Positions 6,462 to 13,870 of a stretch of 32,524 nt of DNA are shown one piece after another; the first letter of the stretch is position 1; every line of letters starts with the position of its first letter. Below the pieces are notes generated by a model that was not told where the DNA came from, did not search any database, and saw only the letters and a program-made list of their open reading frames with translations. Position numbers and translations under genes: made by a program. Origin of the DNA: an uncultured Oscillospiraceae bacterium. Its GTDB lineage: Bacteria > Bacillota > Clostridia > Oscillospirales > Oscillospiraceae. Location of the stretch: assembly GCA_902497145.1 (NCBI GenBank), contig CABVDR010000027.1:1-32524 (forward strand), written 5' to 3'.

Positions 6462-7351
6462 GCCTTTTTCTTGGGGCGGGAGCACAGGCGGACAAATTCA
6501 TCCATCTCCCGGGTGGTCCACTTCTCCTTGTGGGAGAAGATCTGGCTGTACATGGCGGTTTGCAGCTCGTCCACCTCCACCACCGTCAGCCGCCCCTGGC
6601 GCACCCGCTCCTCCACCAGAAACCGGGGCAGGTAGGACAGGCCCTCCGTCTCCTCCAGCACTTGGAGGAGGAAGGAAGCGTAGCTGCTCTCCAGCACCGG
6701 GGTGACCGAGCGGCCGTGGGCGGCCAGGCGGCGGTCCAGCAGGCGGCGGTAGTTGGCGTTGCGCTCGGTGAGGTAGAAGGGCTGGTCCAGCAGCTCCTCC
6801 AGGGAGTGTTTGCCCGGACCCAGCGCCCTGCCCAGGGCGGGGGAGGCCACCATGACCATCTCCTCCCGCTCCTCCAGCAGCTTGTTCCAGCTGTTGTTGT
6901 AGAGGGGCTCGTCCAAAATGTAGATGATGTCCACCTCGCCCCGCTCCATCTTGCTGATGATCTCCTCCGGCACGCCGGTGGTGATCTGCAAGTTTACCTT
7001 GGGGTGCCGGGAGCGGAACTGGGCCACAATGGCGGGCAGCCGGGCGCAGCACAGGGACTCCAGGGTGCCGATGTGGAGCTGTCCGCTCAGCTCCTCCTCC
7101 ACCGAGAGGGACAGGGCGGCGTGGTTCACCTCCTGGACGATGTTGTAGGCGCTCTCCAGAAACTGCCGCCCCTGGCCGGTGAGCACCACCCGCTTGTACA
7201 TCCGGTCAAACAGGCGCACGTGGAGCTCCTCCTCCAGCAGACGGATCTGCACCGTCACCGCCGACTGGGAGTAGCCCAGGCTGGCCGCCGCCTTGGAAAA
7301 GCTCTCAAACTGGGCCACCCGGATAAAGGTGGTGATCTGCCGCAGTTCCAT
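6437..7351 (-). CDS. LysR-family transcriptional regulator
   Basis: A 304-residue regulator. The N-terminal winged helix-turn-helix (residues 1-60) has the classic pattern FIRVAQFESFSKAAASLGYS then QSAVTVQIRLLEEEL and LFDR. The effector-binding domain follows from about residue 90. The start at 7351 has GGGGGAAG upstream; a longer frame would need a TTG. The gene is divergent from a symporter and L-serine dehydratase operon, the usual arrangement for a LysR regulator of its neighbour. The inducer may therefore be serine or a related amino or dicarboxylic acid (inference). The C-terminus is basic (PKKKAKKEG). Confidence 0.93.
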   Translation of the reverse strand: MELRQITTFIRVAQFESFSKAAASLGYSQSAVTVQIRLLEEELHVRLFDRMYKRVVLTGQGRQFLESAYNIVQEVNHAALSLSVEEELSGQLHIGTLESLCCARLPAIVAQFRSRHPKVNLQITTGVPEEIISKMERGEVDIIYILDEPLYNNSWNKLLEEREEMVMVASPALGRALGPGKHSLEELLDQPFYLTERNANYRRLLDRRLAAHGRSVTPVLESSYASFLLQVLEETEGLSYLPRFLVEERVRQGRLTVVEVDELQTAMYSQIFSHKEKWTTREMDEFVRLCSRPKKKAKKEGSVL

Positions 7352-7384
7352 GCCAACTTCCCCCTGTTTCCCCAAATAGAAGTA

Positions 7385-7401
7385 TGAATTATTTTAATTC
7401 A
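7385..7401. promoter_or_regulatory. candidate LysR operator
   Basis: A perfect 17-bp inverted repeat, TGAATTA-TTT-TAATTCA, lies 34 bp upstream of the LysR start in the 163-bp divergent, AT-rich intergenic region. A possible promoter for the symporter (TTGATT, 17 nt, TAGACT, near 7422-7450) lies on the other side. LysR proteins bind interrupted dyads in such positions. Confidence 0.5.
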
Positions 7402-7514
7402 AATGATGAAAACGGTTTATTTGATTAATTGATATTGTCATGATAGACTAAAGATACCACAAAGTCAACGGGGAAACTTGACAAATCACCAAAATAACAA
7501 TGGGAGGAATTGTT

Positions 7515-8738
7515 ATGGAAAAAAAGAAGATCCGCATCGGTCTCATCCCAAAGCTCATCATCGCCATCATCCTGGGTATTCTCTTCGGCTCCTTCATGCC
7601 CGAGTGGTTTAACCGGGTGGTGGTCACCTTCTCGTCTATCTTCAGCACCTTCCTGTCCTTCGTCATCCCTCTGATGATCGTGGCCTATGTGACCATGGGC
7701 ATCGCCAACCTGCGCAGCGGCGCGGGCAAGCTGCTTATCATCACCGTAGCCCTGTCCTACTTCTCCACTCTGGTGGCGGGCTCGGCCTCCTACCTGGTAT
7801 CCTCCAGCCTGTTCCCCTCCTTTATGAGCGAGGGCGCCCTGGACCAGATCGCCGCTACCGCCGATGTCTCCCTGGAGGGCTATTTCTCCCTGTCCATCCC
7901 GCCCCTGCTGGACACCCTGTCCGCCGTCACCCTGGCCTTTGTGCTGGGCCTGTGCCTGTCCACCATGCGGGGCAAGGAGATCGGCGACAGCCTCTACCAC
8001 GGCATGGAGGACTTCTCCGCCATCATTGACAAGGTGCTCCACACCGTCATCATCCCCCTGCTGCCCCTGTACATCTGCGGCACCTTCACCAACATGACCT
8101 ATTCGGGAAAAACTTTCGCCATTTTGAGCATCCTATGGAAGGTGTTCCTGGTGGTCATCGCCATGCACCTCATCTATATCTGCATTCAGTTCCTGGTGGC
8201 CGGCCTGGTGTCCGGTAAGAACCCCATCACCCTCATCCGCAACCAGATCCCCGGCTATGCCACCGCCATCGGCACCCAGTCCTCCGCCGCCACCATCCCC
8301 GTCAACCTGGAGTGCGCCCGGAAGGACGGCATCCTGGAGGAGATCCGCAACTTCGTGGTGCCCCTGTGCGCCAACATCCACATGGCCGGCTCCATGATCA
8401 CCATTACCGCCTGCGCCACCGCGGTGTGCCTTATGTACCAGCTGCCCATCAGCCTGGGCACCGTGGTCCCCTTCATCATGACCCTGGGCATCGCCATGGT
8501 GGCCTCCCCCGGCGCCCCCGGCGGCTCCATCATGACCGCCCTGCCCTTCCTGTACATGGTGTTCGGCACCGAGGCGGGCGACGTGAACGGCCCCATCTGC
8601 GCCATCATGGTGGCCCTGTATATCACCCAGGACTCCTTCGGCACCGCCTGTAACGTCTCCGGCGACAACGCTATCGGTACCATCGTGGACACCATCTACC
8701 GCAAGTTTATCGACAAGACCCCTGTAAAGGAGGGCTAA
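7515..8738 (+). CDS. DAACS-family cation:amino acid/dicarboxylate symporter
   Basis: A 407-residue integral membrane protein of the dicarboxylate/amino acid:cation symporter family (GltP, SstT). The transport core is recognisable: SSAATIPVN (around residue 260) matches the first serine-rich re-entrant hairpin, PGAPGGSIM (near 335) the second, and SFGTACNVSGDNA (near 375) the TM8 substrate and cation site. The start at 7515 follows GGGAGGAA; the ATG at 7500 lies before that site. It is 1 nt from sdaAB, whose ribosome site lies in the 3' end of this gene, so the three genes are one operon. Serine is the likely substrate from context; the family also carries threonine, aspartate, glutamate and C4 acids. 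Confidence 0.9.
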   Translation: MEKKKIRIGLIPKLIIAIILGILFGSFMPEWFNRVVVTFSSIFSTFLSFVIPLMIVAYVTMGIANLRSGAGKLLIITVALSYFSTLVAGSASYLVSSSLFPSFMSEGALDQIAATADVSLEGYFSLSIPPLLDTLSAVTLAFVLGLCLSTMRGKEIGDSLYHGMEDFSAIIDKVLHTVIIPLLPLYICGTFTNMTYSGKTFAILSILWKVFLVVIAMHLIYICIQFLVAGLVSGKNPITLIRNQIPGYATAIGTQSSAATIPVNLECARKDGILEEIRNFVVPLCANIHMAGSMITITACATAVCLMYQLPISLGTVVPFIMTLGIAMVASPGAPGGSIMTALPFLYMVFGTEAGDVNGPICAIMVALYITQDSFGTACNVSGDNAIGTIVDTIYRKFIDKTPVKEG

Positions 8739-8739
8739 T

Positions 8740-9408
8740 ATGTCCTTTATCAGCGTCTTTGACGTGCTGGGGCCCAACATGATCGGGCCCTCCAGCTCCC
8801 ACACCGCCGGGGCGGCGGTGATCGCGGGGCTGGCCCAGAAGATGATGACCCCGCCCATCAAGCGGGTGGAGTTCACCCTCTACGGCTCCTTTGCCAAGAC
8901 CTACCGGGGCCACGGCACCGACCGTGCCCTGCTGGGCGGCATCCTGGGCTTTGCCACCGACGACTTGAACATCCGCAATTCCTTTGACATCGCCCGGCAG
9001 CGGGGGCTGGAGTTCACCTTCACCCCCAACGAGACCGAGACCGAGATCCACCCCAACACCGTGGACATCCGCATGGAGAACGCCGCCGGTCAGGTGATGA
9101 CCGTGCGGGGGGTGTCCCTGGGTGGCGGCAAGGTGAAGATCGTGCGCATCAACGGGGTGGAGGTGGACTTTACCGGGGAGTACTCCGCCGTCATCGTGGT
9201 CCAGCAGGACAAGCCCGGCGTGGTGGCCCACATCACCAAGGTGCTCAGCGACCGGGGGGTCAACCTGGCCTTTATGCGCCTGTTCCGGGAGAGCAAGGGC
9301 CACACGGCGTACAGCATCATCGAGTCCGACGGCCACCTGCCCGAGGGCATTACCCAGGAGCTGAAGAAGAACCCCTATATCCACGACGTGATGATCGTCC
9401 AGTCGTAA
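8740..9408 (+). CDS. sdaAB: L-serine dehydratase, beta subunit
   Basis: A 222-residue subunit of the iron-sulfur L-serine dehydratase, which deaminates serine to pyruvate and ammonia. The N-terminal FDVLGPNMIGPSSSHTAGA (from about residue 6) is the substrate-domain signature with the PSSSHT loop. The C-terminal 75 residues form an ACT domain (SAVIVVQQDKPGVVAHITKV), usually a regulatory or dimerisation unit. The ribosome site AAGGAGG lies inside the symporter gene. It is followed 12 nt later by the alpha subunit. Two-subunit enzymes of this kind are typical of anaerobic Gram-positive bacteria. Confidence 0.95.
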   Translation: MSFISVFDVLGPNMIGPSSSHTAGAAVIAGLAQKMMTPPIKRVEFTLYGSFAKTYRGHGTDRALLGGILGFATDDLNIRNSFDIARQRGLEFTFTPNETETEIHPNTVDIRMENAAGQVMTVRGVSLGGGKVKIVRINGVEVDFTGEYSAVIVVQQDKPGVVAHITKVLSDRGVNLAFMRLFRESKGHTAYSIIESDGHLPEGITQELKKNPYIHDVMIVQS

Positions 9409-9420
9409 GGAGGCGGGAGC

Positions 9421-10290
9421 ATGGATTTTCGAAACGGAAACGAACTGCTGGAGCTGTGCAAGCAGGAGGACTGCCTCATCTCCCAGGTGATGCGCCGCCG
9501 GGAGTGCGAGCTGGGGGAGATTGCCCCCGACCGGGTAGAGGCTAAGATGGCCCGGGCTCTGGAGATCATGCGGGAGTCGGCCACCCAGCCCCTGAAAAAT
9601 CCCGTGCGCTCCATGGGGGGGCTCATCGGGGGAGAGGCCAAGCATCTGGCCGCCCACGCAGCCAAGAAGAAGAGCCTTTGCGGACCGGTGCTCCAGCGGG
9701 CCATCACCTACGCCATGGGCGTGCTGGAGGTCAATGCCTCTATGGGCCTCATTGTAGCCGCCCCTACCGCCGGGTCCTCCGGCGTGGTGCCCGGGCTGCT
9801 GCTGGCCCTCCAGGATGAGTACCACATCTCTGACGAGCGGCTGCTGGACGGACTGTTCAACGCCGGTGCGGTGGGATATCTTGCCATGCGCAACGCCACC
9901 GTGGCCGGCGCGGTGGGCGGCTGTCAGGCCGAGGTGGGCGTGGCGGCAGCTATGGCAGCCTCGGCGGCCGTGGAGCTGATGGGGGGTACCCCCAAGCAGT
10001 CCCTGGACGCCGCCTCCACGGTGATGATGAACATGCTGGGCCTGGTGTGCGACCCGGTGGGAGGCCTGGTGGAGTACCCCTGCCAGAGCCGCAACGCCGC
10101 CGGGGTAGCCAACGCCCTGGTGGCCGCCGAGATGGCCCTGAGCGGCGTGCCCCAGCTCATCCCCTTTGACGAGATGCTGGAGGCCATGTACCGGGTGGGC
10201 CGCCGTCTCCCTGCCGAGCTGCGGGAGACCGCCCTGGGCGGCTGTGCCACAACCCCCTCCGCCTGTGCCCGCTGCGGAGGCTGCGGATAA
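9421..10290 (+). CDS. sdaAA: L-serine dehydratase, iron-sulfur alpha subunit
   Basis: A 289-residue catalytic subunit that holds a [4Fe-4S] cluster. NASMGLIVAAPTAGSSGVVP (near 100-120) is the conserved glycine/serine-rich substrate region. Cysteines for the cluster are in GGCQAEVG (near 163), CDPVGGLVEYPCQ (near 205) and the C-terminal GGCATTPSACARCGGCG tail. The extra cysteines in the tail (CARCGGC) are more than the cluster needs, though short Cys-rich tails occur in this family. The start at 9421 follows AAGGAGG. It is the last gene of the operon before a bidirectional terminator. Confidence 0.95.
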   Translation: MDFRNGNELLELCKQEDCLISQVMRRRECELGEIAPDRVEAKMARALEIMRESATQPLKNPVRSMGGLIGGEAKHLAAHAAKKKSLCGPVLQRAITYAMGVLEVNASMGLIVAAPTAGSSGVVPGLLLALQDEYHISDERLLDGLFNAGAVGYLAMRNATVAGAVGGCQAEVGVAAAMAASAAVELMGGTPKQSLDAASTVMMNMLGLVCDPVGGLVEYPCQSRNAAGVANALVAAEMALSGVPQLIPFDEMLEAMYRVGRRLPAELRETALGGCATTPSACARCGGCG

Positions 10291-10300
10291 ACGAAATAAG

Positions 10301-10328
10301 AAGGCCGCCCCTTTTGGGGCGGCCTTTT
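10301..10328. terminator. bidirectional terminator, sdaAA / membrane protein operon
   Basis: AAGGCCGCCCC (10301-10311) pairs with GGGGCGGCCTT (10316-10326) around TTTT, with a short T-run on the plus side. It lies between two convergent operons. Confidence 0.88.
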
Positions 10329-10334
10329 GTCGTA

Positions 10335-10838
10335 TCAGGGCCAGTATATGGGGAGGAAGAAAAGCCACGGGGCGGTGGCGATGGCCATGGTCAGGGCGAT
10401 GACATGTTTTTCCCGGGGGGTGAGCAGAGCGCACTCCTTCATGGCCCGCTGGTCAAAAAAGTAGATACACACTCCCGCCAAAGCTACCCCTGCCAGCACC
10501 CACAGAAAGGCGAGGGGGTGGAGAAAGGGATTGTACATAATCGCCGAGGCTACATCGGACGCCCAAGATACGTTGGGCAGGAAGGAGGACAAGAAGCCTC
10601 CGGGCAGCAGGAGTAGGACTCCGATGAAGTCGGCCAGAAACCCCCGCATCCAGAACTTTCCCCACAGGGCTTTGACCACGGCCCGCTTTTCCTGGTGCTT
10701 GAGAGCCGCCAGGGTCAGTGTGAGCACCAGAACGTCCACCAATAGATTGGCAGGGGCCACAAAAATCAGCAGCTGGGGAAAGAGCCAGATCAGCCACACG
10801 GGGAGAATTAGATTATAGAGCCGCACTTCCTTCTTCAT
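10335..10838 (-). CDS. membrane protein of unknown function (LytTR operon, third gene)
   Basis: A 167-residue protein with four to five hydrophobic segments (about 8-28, 30-45, 68-92, 105-130, 147-165). A basic and acidic patch (KHQEKRAVVKALWGK) lies between the second and third, and PREKHVIALTMAIATAP precedes the last. No family is recognised. The start at 10838 follows AAGGAG within the 13-nt gap after the preceding gene. Both start with MKKE and share the membrane character but no obvious sequence, so they may be partners rather than duplicates. The gene ends against the shared terminator. Co-transcription with the LytTR regulator is likely. Confidence 0.7.
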   Translation of the reverse strand: MKKEVRLYNLILPVWLIWLFPQLLIFVAPANLLVDVLVLTLTLAALKHQEKRAVVKALWGKFWMRGFLADFIGVLLLLPGGFLSSFLPNVSWASDVASAIMYNPFLHPLAFLWVLAGVALAGVCIYFFDQRAMKECALLTPREKHVIALTMAIATAPWLFFLPIYWP

Positions 10839-10851
10839 GGGGGTCTCCTTT

Positions 10852-11622
10852 CTAAGGGGCCTCCGAGGGCCGGCTGCGCTGCCGCAGTCCGCCCAGCAGG
10901 TTGCCCGCCAGGGCAGGGACAGCGGTCATAAAGCAATGAAACAGGGCGGTGTAGTTGAAGAGCAGGTACACCATAGGCAGATAACACACAAAGCAGGCAA
11001 TCGGGAACAGGGGACACACACCCTGGTGCTTGCCCAGAGAGACACCCACACAGAAGCTCACCACCGGCAGCAGGAGAAAGGGCAAAATCAGTCCGGACAG
11101 GGCGGGAACATCGGCTTTGGTCACGCGCTCGATGAGCCGCAGAGCTCCGGGCAGAAGATCGCACAGCACCAGTACAAAGGGCAGGTAGGGCAGGGTCTCC
11201 CGCCATTTCAGGGGAGTGGGGCCGGGGTCTAACCCCAGCAGCGCCCGCAGCTGGGTCACCTCCAGGTACCAGCTGGTCCAGCGGCCCAGCCAGATCAGCA
11301 GGTACAGCAGAAGCAGCAGCCCCTCCCAGACCAGGACCCCTCTCAAATCCTGGGCCATCTTCCCCTCTGCCACCAGCAAGGCAAAAAAGGCGGCGGTGAG
11401 CACAAAATGGCCAGCGGAGCGGAGCAGCAGGGTCCGGCCGCTGTCGGCAAAGGGCTGGGTGGCCAGACCTGCCATCGCCCCCAGGCCCACACAGGCCAGC
11501 ACCGCCAGAGGCGGGCACTCCCGGCTGCCGATCACATAGGGCATCCAGATAATTCCGGCCAGCAGCCCCAGCAGTCCGCCCAGAAGGGTGCGTACCAGCC
11601 AATCCCGGGTCTCTTTCTTCAT
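10852..11622 (-). CDS. multi-pass membrane protein of unknown function (LytTR operon, second gene)
   Basis: A 256-residue protein with about seven to eight hydrophobic segments. The N-terminus, MKKETRDWLVRTLLGGLLGLLAG, resembles the start of small membrane proteins (DUF3021 type) that often follow stand-alone LytTR regulators, but this protein is nearly twice their usual length. Prolines and charged residues cluster in the central loop (GLDPGPTPLKWRE, near 133-145). Its start codon overlaps the LytTR stop as ATGA, which argues for translational coupling and a joint function. No transporter or enzyme motif was found. Confidence 0.7.
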   Translation of the reverse strand: MKKETRDWLVRTLLGGLLGLLAGIIWMPYVIGSRECPPLAVLACVGLGAMAGLATQPFADSGRTLLLRSAGHFVLTAAFFALLVAEGKMAQDLRGVLVWEGLLLLLYLLIWLGRWTSWYLEVTQLRALLGLDPGPTPLKWRETLPYLPFVLVLCDLLPGALRLIERVTKADVPALSGLILPFLLLPVVSFCVGVSLGKHQGVCPLFPIACFVCYLPMVYLLFNYTALFHCFMTAVPALAGNLLGGLRQRSRPSEAP

Positions 11623-12080
11623 CGTGACCGCCTCCTTTCCAGCTTCAAGGTCTCTTTGATCTTCTTCACGTATCGCCGGGACACATAGGCGTATCCCGCC
11701 TCTCCCAGGGTCATGCGGATGGTGCCGGTAAGGGACAGGTCCACCGCCGTCACCTTGTCCAGATTGATAATCTCTCCGTTGGAGATACGCACAAATCTGT
11801 GCCGGTCCAGCTGTTCCTCCAGCTCGTAGAGGCGCTCTTGAAGCAGATAGACCGCCCCGCCGTCCACGGCGGCGTATACCCGCTTGTCCTGGGCGTAGCA
11901 GCGTACCACCAGGCTTTGAGGCAGCAGGGTCAAGGTGTCCTCCTGCCAGCCCCGCAGGGGGGAGAGCTGTTCGGCCTCCAGCCGCCGCACCAGCTCCTCC
12001 ACCTCCGGCGAGGGAGCGGGGGCCAGAATCACGATACCGATTTCCTTGCGCTCCGGGTCCAGCTTCACTTCTACCTGCAT
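11619..12080 (-). CDS. stand-alone LytTR-domain transcriptional regulator
   Basis: A 153-residue DNA-binding protein without a receiver domain. The N-terminal half (to about residue 55) is an unassigned alpha/beta region. The C-terminal LytTR domain (about 55-150) shows the family pattern QERLYELEEQLDRHRFVRIS, then NGEIINLDKV and YVSRRYVKKIKETLKL. The start at 12080 has GGGAGG 7 nt upstream and a promoter at 12105-12133; a longer frame would include that promoter. It heads a three-gene operon with two membrane proteins. In comparable operons the LytTR regulator controls its membrane partner and sometimes inhibits it; this is inference here. Confidence 0.87.
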   Translation of the reverse strand: MQVEVKLDPERKEIGIVILAPAPSPEVEELVRRLEAEQLSPLRGWQEDTLTLLPQSLVVRCYAQDKRVYAAVDGGAVYLLQERLYELEEQLDRHRFVRISNGEIINLDKVTAVDLSLTGTIRMTLGEAGYAYVSRRYVKKIKETLKLERRRSR

Positions 12081-12104
12081 CCCATCGCCTCCCTTGTTGC
12101 CTTT

Positions 12105-12133
12105 AGTATAGCCCAGCGCCCTTCCGCCGTCTA
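12105..12133 (-). promoter_or_regulatory. promoter of the LytTR operon
   Basis: On the minus strand TAGACG, a 17-nt spacer and TATACT (-10 at 12105-12110), with the -10 about 25 nt before the LytTR start codon. Confidence 0.55.
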
Positions 12134-12192
12134 CCGATTTGGGACGGGTGGCCGCCGGGACGGGATAATCGGAGCGGGGAAGCGGTTTTTCG

Positions 12193-12221
12193 TTGACAGT
12201 TTCCCGGCGGTAGGCTAAAAT
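12193..12221 (+). promoter_or_regulatory. promoter of the tRNA-Arg gene
   Basis: TTGACA (12193-12198), a 17-nt spacer and TAAAAT (12216-12221), 26 nt before the mature tRNA. It has the same -35, spacing and -10 as the thiT promoter. Confidence 0.8.
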
Positions 12222-12247
12222 AAAGGGGCTGTAAGCCAAATCAAGAT

Positions 12248-12324
12248 GCGCTAGTAGCTCAATCGGATAGAGCGCACCCCTCCTAAGGGTGAGGCTGGGG
12301 GTTCGATTCCCTTCTGGCGCGCCA
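12248..12324 (+). tRNA. tRNA-Arg (anticodon CCU)
   Basis: The cloverleaf can be drawn completely. The acceptor GCGCTAG (12248-12254) pairs with CTGGCGC (12314-12320) with one G-U. The anticodon stem CACCC/GGGTG encloses the loop CTCCTAA, giving anticodon CCT, which reads AGG arginine codons. The T arm has GTTCGATTC with two wobble pairs. The CCA end is encoded (12322-12324). It has its own promoter and terminator. Confidence 0.95.
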
Positions 12325-12328
12325 AAAA

Positions 12329-12367
12329 ATCCGCTAGAAACCGGTTTTCGGTTTGTAGCGGATTTTT
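12329..12367 (+). terminator. terminator of tRNA-Arg
   Basis: ATCCGCTA (12329-12336) pairs with TAGCGGAT (12356-12363), with an inner AAACCG/CGGTTT helix, followed by five T. It begins 5 nt after the CCA end. Confidence 0.88.
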
Positions 12368-12434
12368 GTTATGGTTTTTGGTTGTAATGTACCCAAAGAA
12401 GATGGTCGGATCAAAAGATGCGGGGGATCATATT

Positions 12435-12911
12435 TTAACGGGATGTGTTAACATAAAAACGCATGAAATCCTCTTGAGCATTTTTGATATAGCTCACATT
12501 GATTCCCTTGGGTATGCCTCGAAAATATAAGTAAGTAGCAGACAGAAAATATCCGGTGCCGCTGCTTGTGGTAAAGGTGGCGTGTGTGGACTGAAATAAA
12601 TAAGGCTTTCCCTTATATGTAATGCCGTTTTCATAAAATTCCATGGAATCTCTGCAATGAGGCAGAGGGAATAAAATGATAATGGCATAAATGATAGCCA
12701 CCGCTGTCATGACAAACACAGAATCCATTCCGCCCTGGCGCCAGATTACAAAAGAGGCTAATGCGATGGTGGCCACCCGGATCAGCATGGAAAGGCCCAA
12801 TCGGCCCCAATCGGTTTTAGCCTCTCCCAGGCGTCTGCCCAAAGAACTGGCCCTTGGAGTAACCTTTAGTTCAAGGTTTGTGGATACTTCTTTATGATGA
12901 TATCGGCCCAT
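12435..12911 (-). CDS. hypothetical protein with two membrane segments
   Basis: A 158-residue protein not assigned to a family. After a hydrophilic N-terminus (about 1-37) come two hydrophobic segments near 38-58 and 66-83. A C-terminal soluble region of about 75 residues is rich in aromatic residues and beta-prone (GITYKGKPYLF, GYFLSATYLYF). This two-helix plus beta-domain layout is like small bacterial PH-domain membrane proteins, and the gene before it encodes a GRAM/PH-like protein. Codon use is less GC-biased than in the neighbours. The start at 12911 lies 19 nt after the previous gene, so the two are probably co-transcribed. Confidence 0.65.
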   Translation of the reverse strand: MGRYHHKEVSTNLELKVTPRASSLGRRLGEAKTDWGRLGLSMLIRVATIALASFVIWRQGGMDSVFVMTAVAIIYAIIILFPLPHCRDSMEFYENGITYKGKPYLFQSTHATFTTSSGTGYFLSATYLYFRGIPKGINVSYIKNAQEDFMRFYVNTSR

Positions 12912-12930
12912 ATAGCATCTACTTTTTGGT

Positions 12931-13239
12931 TCAGGCCTTTTTGAGTCCGGCTTCTTCCAGGGCCGCAGCCAACTTTTTATTAAACATACCGGTAATAAGA
13001 TAGGTCTTTCCGTCTGTGGCAGTCAGTGTAATTTTTCCTGCCCCCATGGAAAAGGAATCAATCGCAGACAGGGGAAGTTCAAAGTAGATGGTCAGCATAT
13101 CATCATGAATGACCCGCTGATTTGTGATGTGCAGCTTACCGGGATGGGGATTGGGGAGAATGCCCATACGCTTTGTTACATAGGATGCGCTTGCCTCTCC
13201 AAGCACCTTCTCATTTTCTGCTAAAGTCCATTTTGCCAT
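12931..13239 (-). CDS. GRAM/PH-like domain protein
   Basis: A 102-residue, all-soluble protein. The pattern LHITNQRVIHDD (near 36-47), followed by FELPLSAIDSFSMGAGKITLTATDGKTYLITG split by turns, is that of bacterial GRAM or PH-like domains: strand, conserved N-R turn, then an I-x-S-hydrophobic strand pair. The C-terminal helix is NKKLAAALEEAG. Function is unknown; such domains often bind lipids or act as scaffolds at the membrane. The start at 13239 has AGGAAAGCGAGAG upstream and its own promoter. It heads a two-gene unit with the membrane protein downstream. Confidence 0.7.
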   Translation of the reverse strand: MAKWTLAENEKVLGEASASYVTKRMGILPNPHPGKLHITNQRVIHDDMLTIYFELPLSAIDSFSMGAGKITLTATDGKTYLITGMFNKKLAAALEEAGLKKA

Positions 13240-13298
13240 GTTATTTCTCTCGCTTTCCTATTGATTTTGCGGTCGAGATAGAGCGACTGCTATCCCTG

Positions 13299-13326
13299 AT
13301 TATAGCACTTTGTATTCGTTTGTCCA
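13299..13326 (-). promoter_or_regulatory. promoter of the GRAM-like gene
   Basis: On the minus strand TGGACA (13321-13326), a 16-nt spacer and TATAAT (13299-13304), 60 nt before the start codon. The -10 matches consensus. Confidence 0.55.
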
Positions 13327-13421
13327 GAGAGAAGTAAATTAATAATATGAGATAAACTAAATTATAAATATCTGTATTACACCATGAGACTTACTTAAAC
13401 TACAAGTATGAGGTGAGTTTG

Positions 13422-13805
13422 ATGGGCAACAAGAAGACACAAAACAAGGAAATTGGCCTTCGCATCAAACAGGCACGAGAAGCGGCGGGTTTTACCCAGG
13501 AACGGCTAGCTGAAATGATTGATGTATCCCCCCAATATATATCAGGGGTTGAGCGTGGCGTTGTTGGCCTTTCTGTACCCATTTTGACCCATCTTAGTAG
13601 AATTTTGCTTATTTCCTGTGACTATATTCTATTAGGAGAGGGCGAGCAGTCAGATGCCACCAGTGTGGTGACCCGGCTGAGCAGATTGCCTGCGGAACAC
13701 GTCAGAAATGCGGAAGAGATGCTGAACCGATACATGGAGGGAATCGCTTTGGCCCAGCGGAATGCAGATTCGGCCCGGCAAAATCTGCCCGAAGAGATGG
13801 GATGA
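13422..13805 (+). CDS. XRE-family helix-turn-helix regulator
   Basis: A 127-residue regulator. The N-terminal HTH (about 10-65) reads IGLRIKQAREAAGFTQERLA then IDVSPQYISGVERG, a typical Cro/C1 fold, and ends in CDYILLGEG, a common boundary sequence. The C-terminal half (65-127) is helical and hydrophilic with no recognised domain. The start at 13422 follows GAGGTGA; an in-frame GTG at 13413 overlaps that site and is rejected. It is divergent from the GRAM-like gene and convergent with asnS, sharing a palindromic terminator. It may regulate the GRAM/membrane pair across the 182-bp AT-rich gap (inference). Confidence 0.88.
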   Translation: MGNKKTQNKEIGLRIKQAREAAGFTQERLAEMIDVSPQYISGVERGVVGLSVPILTHLSRILLISCDYILLGEGEQSDATSVVTRLSRLPAEHVRNAEEMLNRYMEGIALAQRNADSARQNLPEEMG

Positions 13806-13824
13806 CTGATTGGTCAAACGGATA

Positions 13825-13860
13825 AAAAATTCCCGATGCGATATCGCATCGGGAATTTTT
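13825..13860. terminator. bidirectional terminator, XRE gene / asnS
   Basis: A perfect 36-bp palindrome with five A and five T at its ends and CCCGATGCG in the arms (13825-13842, 13843-13860). It can end transcripts from both convergent genes. Confidence 0.93.
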
Positions 13861-13870
13861 GCACCTAATT

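Noticed and set aside
8707..10434. Long minus-strand open frame opposite sdaAB and sdaAA
   Set aside because: Shadow of both dehydratase subunits; low-complexity His/Gly composition and no ribosome site or homology.
12314..13860. Integration site duplication (att) from the tRNA-Arg 3' end
   Set aside because: No second copy of the tRNA 3' end was seen at the far end of the AT-rich patch and no integrase gene is present.
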